A stretch of DNA of 64,000 bases from CAWGXG01 sp963826505. Its GTDB lineage: Bacteria > Chloroflexota > Anaerolineae > Aggregatilineales > Aggregatilineaceae. How positions within the stretch are numbered: the stretch's first letter is position 1; the number at the start of each line of letters is the position of its first letter. The stretch spans positions 1,190,601-1,254,600 of the forward strand of contig CAWGXG010000007.1 in assembly GCA_963826505.1 (NCBI GenBank), given 5' to 3'. Under the pieces are notes generated by a model, which saw nothing but the letters and a program-made list of their open reading frames with translations, had not been told where the DNA came from and did not search any database. Position numbers and translations under genes: made by a program. Below, in pieces: positions 62,784-64,000 of the stretch.

Positions 62784-63235
62784 CCCGCGCTCCTGGTATC
62801 CGTCACAATGTTGGGGTCGGACCGCGCTTCTGTCCTTTTGGACGGACCCTTCCTGACTATCCCGCCCATGTCAAAGCTGATAGATACCCTTGATGTTTGC
62901 CACTTCCGAATGGTCACAACCTGCAGTATCGCACCGCCCAGGCTGAGCAGGGCCACGATCACCAAACCGCCTTTTGGCGACCAGAACCCACCATACAGCA
63001 TGATCTCGCCGACCAAGGTATTCAGTCCCAGGCTGATGGCGATGATCAATCCCACCGCAAACAGCCGGTCTACCGCGCGCAACAGCGGCACAAATGCCAG
63101 CCCTGGCACGCATAGCATGAACCACAAGCCCAACACAGTCCGCAGCAGCGAAGAATTGTCCGTCAGAACTAGCCCACAAGTGGCTATCACAGAGGCAATG
63201 ACAATCACCGGCCAAACCCACGCATAACGATTCAT
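62780..63235 (-). CDS. Four-helix membrane protein (DUF1616-like)
   Basis: 151 residues. Four hydrophobic segments: WVWPVIVIASVIATCGLVLT, TVLGLWFMLCVPGLAFVPLL, RLFAVGLIIAISLGLNTLVG and KGGLVIVALLSLGGAILQVV. The pattern FMLCVPGLAFVPLL..VDRLFAVGLIIAISLGLN resembles DUF1616-type proteins linked to glycan or glycosyltransferase loci. It overlaps both neighbours by four bases (ATGA), so translation of the three genes is coupled. Confidence 0.75.
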   Translation of the reverse strand: MNRYAWVWPVIVIASVIATCGLVLTDNSSLLRTVLGLWFMLCVPGLAFVPLLRAVDRLFAVGLIIAISLGLNTLVGEIMLYGGFWSPKGGLVIVALLSLGGAILQVVTIRKWQTSRVSISFDMGGIVRKGPSKRTEARSDPNIVTDTRSAG

Positions 63236-64000
63236 GCGTCACCGCTCCCACTGGTCACTGTAAAGATCACCGCGTCCGCATTACGATAAATCACCTGATA
63301 TTGACCGGACGACATTAGGTTTTCAATGAGTGCGGACCACTCTTGAGGCGTCTCGCCCTCGAAGAGCTCCAGCAGTGCAAACTGGCTGCGTGTCAGGATG
63401 AAATAGCGGTGTGTGGCATCTTTGTCCGTGATCTGGGTGGTGATGGACTGCACGTCGCCTTGCAGAACGGCATCTTTGACGGTCAGATAGCGGTATTGTT
63501 CGTAATCTTGATATTTCCAGGGCAGATTGTACGCGGCCGCGGCCAGCAGCGAACCCGGCTCGGCGACCTGGTAGAGGTATTCGACGGCGGCAAATTCGTC
63601 ATTGGTCACGTAGTCCATTTTTTCATTGCCGTAACGGACCAGCATGAATCCCCCCAACAACCCGACACTGCTGCCCACGATGACCAGCAGGGTGAGCAGT
63701 GAGCGCCCGTGCGTCACCGTCGTGAAGACCAGTGCTGCGATCATAAAAGCCATGAAGGGCAGCGTGAACAGATAGACACGCAGCATCATTTCGCCGCCGT
63801 AATTCTGAAGCGCCACGAAGGGGAACGGCGCAGCCGCCAGCAACCCCATAGTCAAATCATAGCGCTTATTGCGCCAACGGCGCAATACACCCACTCCGGC
63901 TAAAACCCAGATCGCGACCGTCATGCCGAGGCGCATGTACAGCACCAGCAGGTGTCCCTGGCTGCCGCGCAGCCGCTGCGTGACCGTCGAATTCACCGTT
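63232..64000 (-). CDS. C-terminal part of a polytopic membrane protein (glycosyltransferase-like)
   Basis: The frame is open to the window edge, so only the last 256 or so residues are seen. They hold five membrane helices (MRLGMTVAIWVLAGVGVL, YDLTMGLLAAAPFPFV, FTLPFMAFMIAALVFTT, LLTLLVIVGSSVGLLGGFML and the preceding stretch) and a soluble C-terminal domain of about 120 residues (DEFAAVEYLYQVAEPGSLLA ... YQVIYRNADAVIFTVTSG). A multi-pass part with a soluble tail beginning with a YL..V-like P-loop-free domain is typical of membrane glycosyltransferases (PMT/ArnT-like) of Chloroflexota. Family assignment is tentative. Confidence 0.6.
   Translation of the reverse strand, partial: TVNSTVTQRLRGSQGHLLVLYMRLGMTVAIWVLAGVGVLRRWRNKRYDLTMGLLAAAPFPFVALQNYGGEMMLRVYLFTLPFMAFMIAALVFTTVTHGRSLLTLLVIVGSSVGLLGGFMLVRYGNEKMDYVTNDEFAAVEYLYQVAEPGSLLAAAAYNLPWKYQDYEQYRYLTVKDAVLQGDVQSITTQITDKDATHRYFILTRSQFALLELFEGETPQEWSALIENLMSSGQYQVIYRNADAVIFTVTSGSGDA

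Overview
The window reads as a stretch of a Gram-positive-like or monoderm, high-GC, heterotrophic bacterium, most likely a Chloroflexota of the Anaerolineae type. That assignment is an inference. It rests on the fused transaldolase/glucose-6-phosphate isomerase, the many secreted proteins with Thr-Pro-Thr linkers, the dense sugar ABC transporters and LacI regulators, the hexulose-phosphate genes, and the lack of any outer-membrane partner for the exporters. No rRNA, tRNA, CRISPR array or insertion sequence was seen.

Layout. (1) 1-7.5 kb, minus strand: a pentose operon of sugar-binding protein, ATPase, permease, two URO-D-like proteins, ribulokinase (araB) and ribulose-5-phosphate 4-epimerase (araD, cut by the window edge). 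It runs from a clear sigma70 promoter with a LacI-type operator at the start site. (2) 8-11.3 kb, plus strand: the matching LacI regulator, a third URO-D-like protein and a galactokinase-like kinase. (3) 11.4-14.4 kb: transaldolase-like aldolase, hexulose-6-phosphate synthase and isomerase, and a selenide-water dikinase (selD) that contains an in-frame UGA at the catalytic position. (4) 14.6-25.7 kb: a NarL-type two-component pair, a DUF1800/DUF1501 secreted pair, an operon with a KaiC-like ATPase, TPT-linker proteins and a foldase, then acylphosphatase and a FecR-like protein. (5) 25.9-36.6 kb: a second LacI-controlled sugar operon: isomerase, class II aldolase, FGGY kinase, two class I aldolases (the second fused to a polyferredoxin), aldehyde:ferredoxin oxidoreductase, LacI, and a convergent GH13 glucosidase. 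(6) 36.8-39.5 kb: ECF sigma factor, anti-sigma factor and a triple-repeat secreted protein. (7) 39.6-51.8 kb: a tandem binding-protein fusion, a MacB/FtsX-like permease, a HlyD-like lipoprotein, two ATPases, a LysM protein and an OmpR-type two-component system, preceded by three CTGTAAT repeats at 11-bp spacing. (8) 51.8-57.5 kb: a sugar ABC transporter and another FtsX-like permease. (9) 58-64 kb: transaldolase-PGI fusion, a FecR-domain protein and an operon of membrane proteins cut by the right edge.

How the genes work together. Both sugar operons take up or process a sugar, isomerise and phosphorylate it and cleave it to C2/C3 units. In the second operon the aldehyde made by the aldolases would be oxidised by AOR, passing electrons to the ferredoxin domain fused to the aldolase. 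The two LacI proteins carry different recognition helices, and two different operator types lie in front of the two operons.

Caution. Seven genes between 29.8 and 57.5 kb are interrupted by twelve apparent frameshifts. Each one is repaired by removing one base, and none occurs outside that interval. This looks like uncorrected insertion errors in the assembly, so those genes are described as whole genes here.
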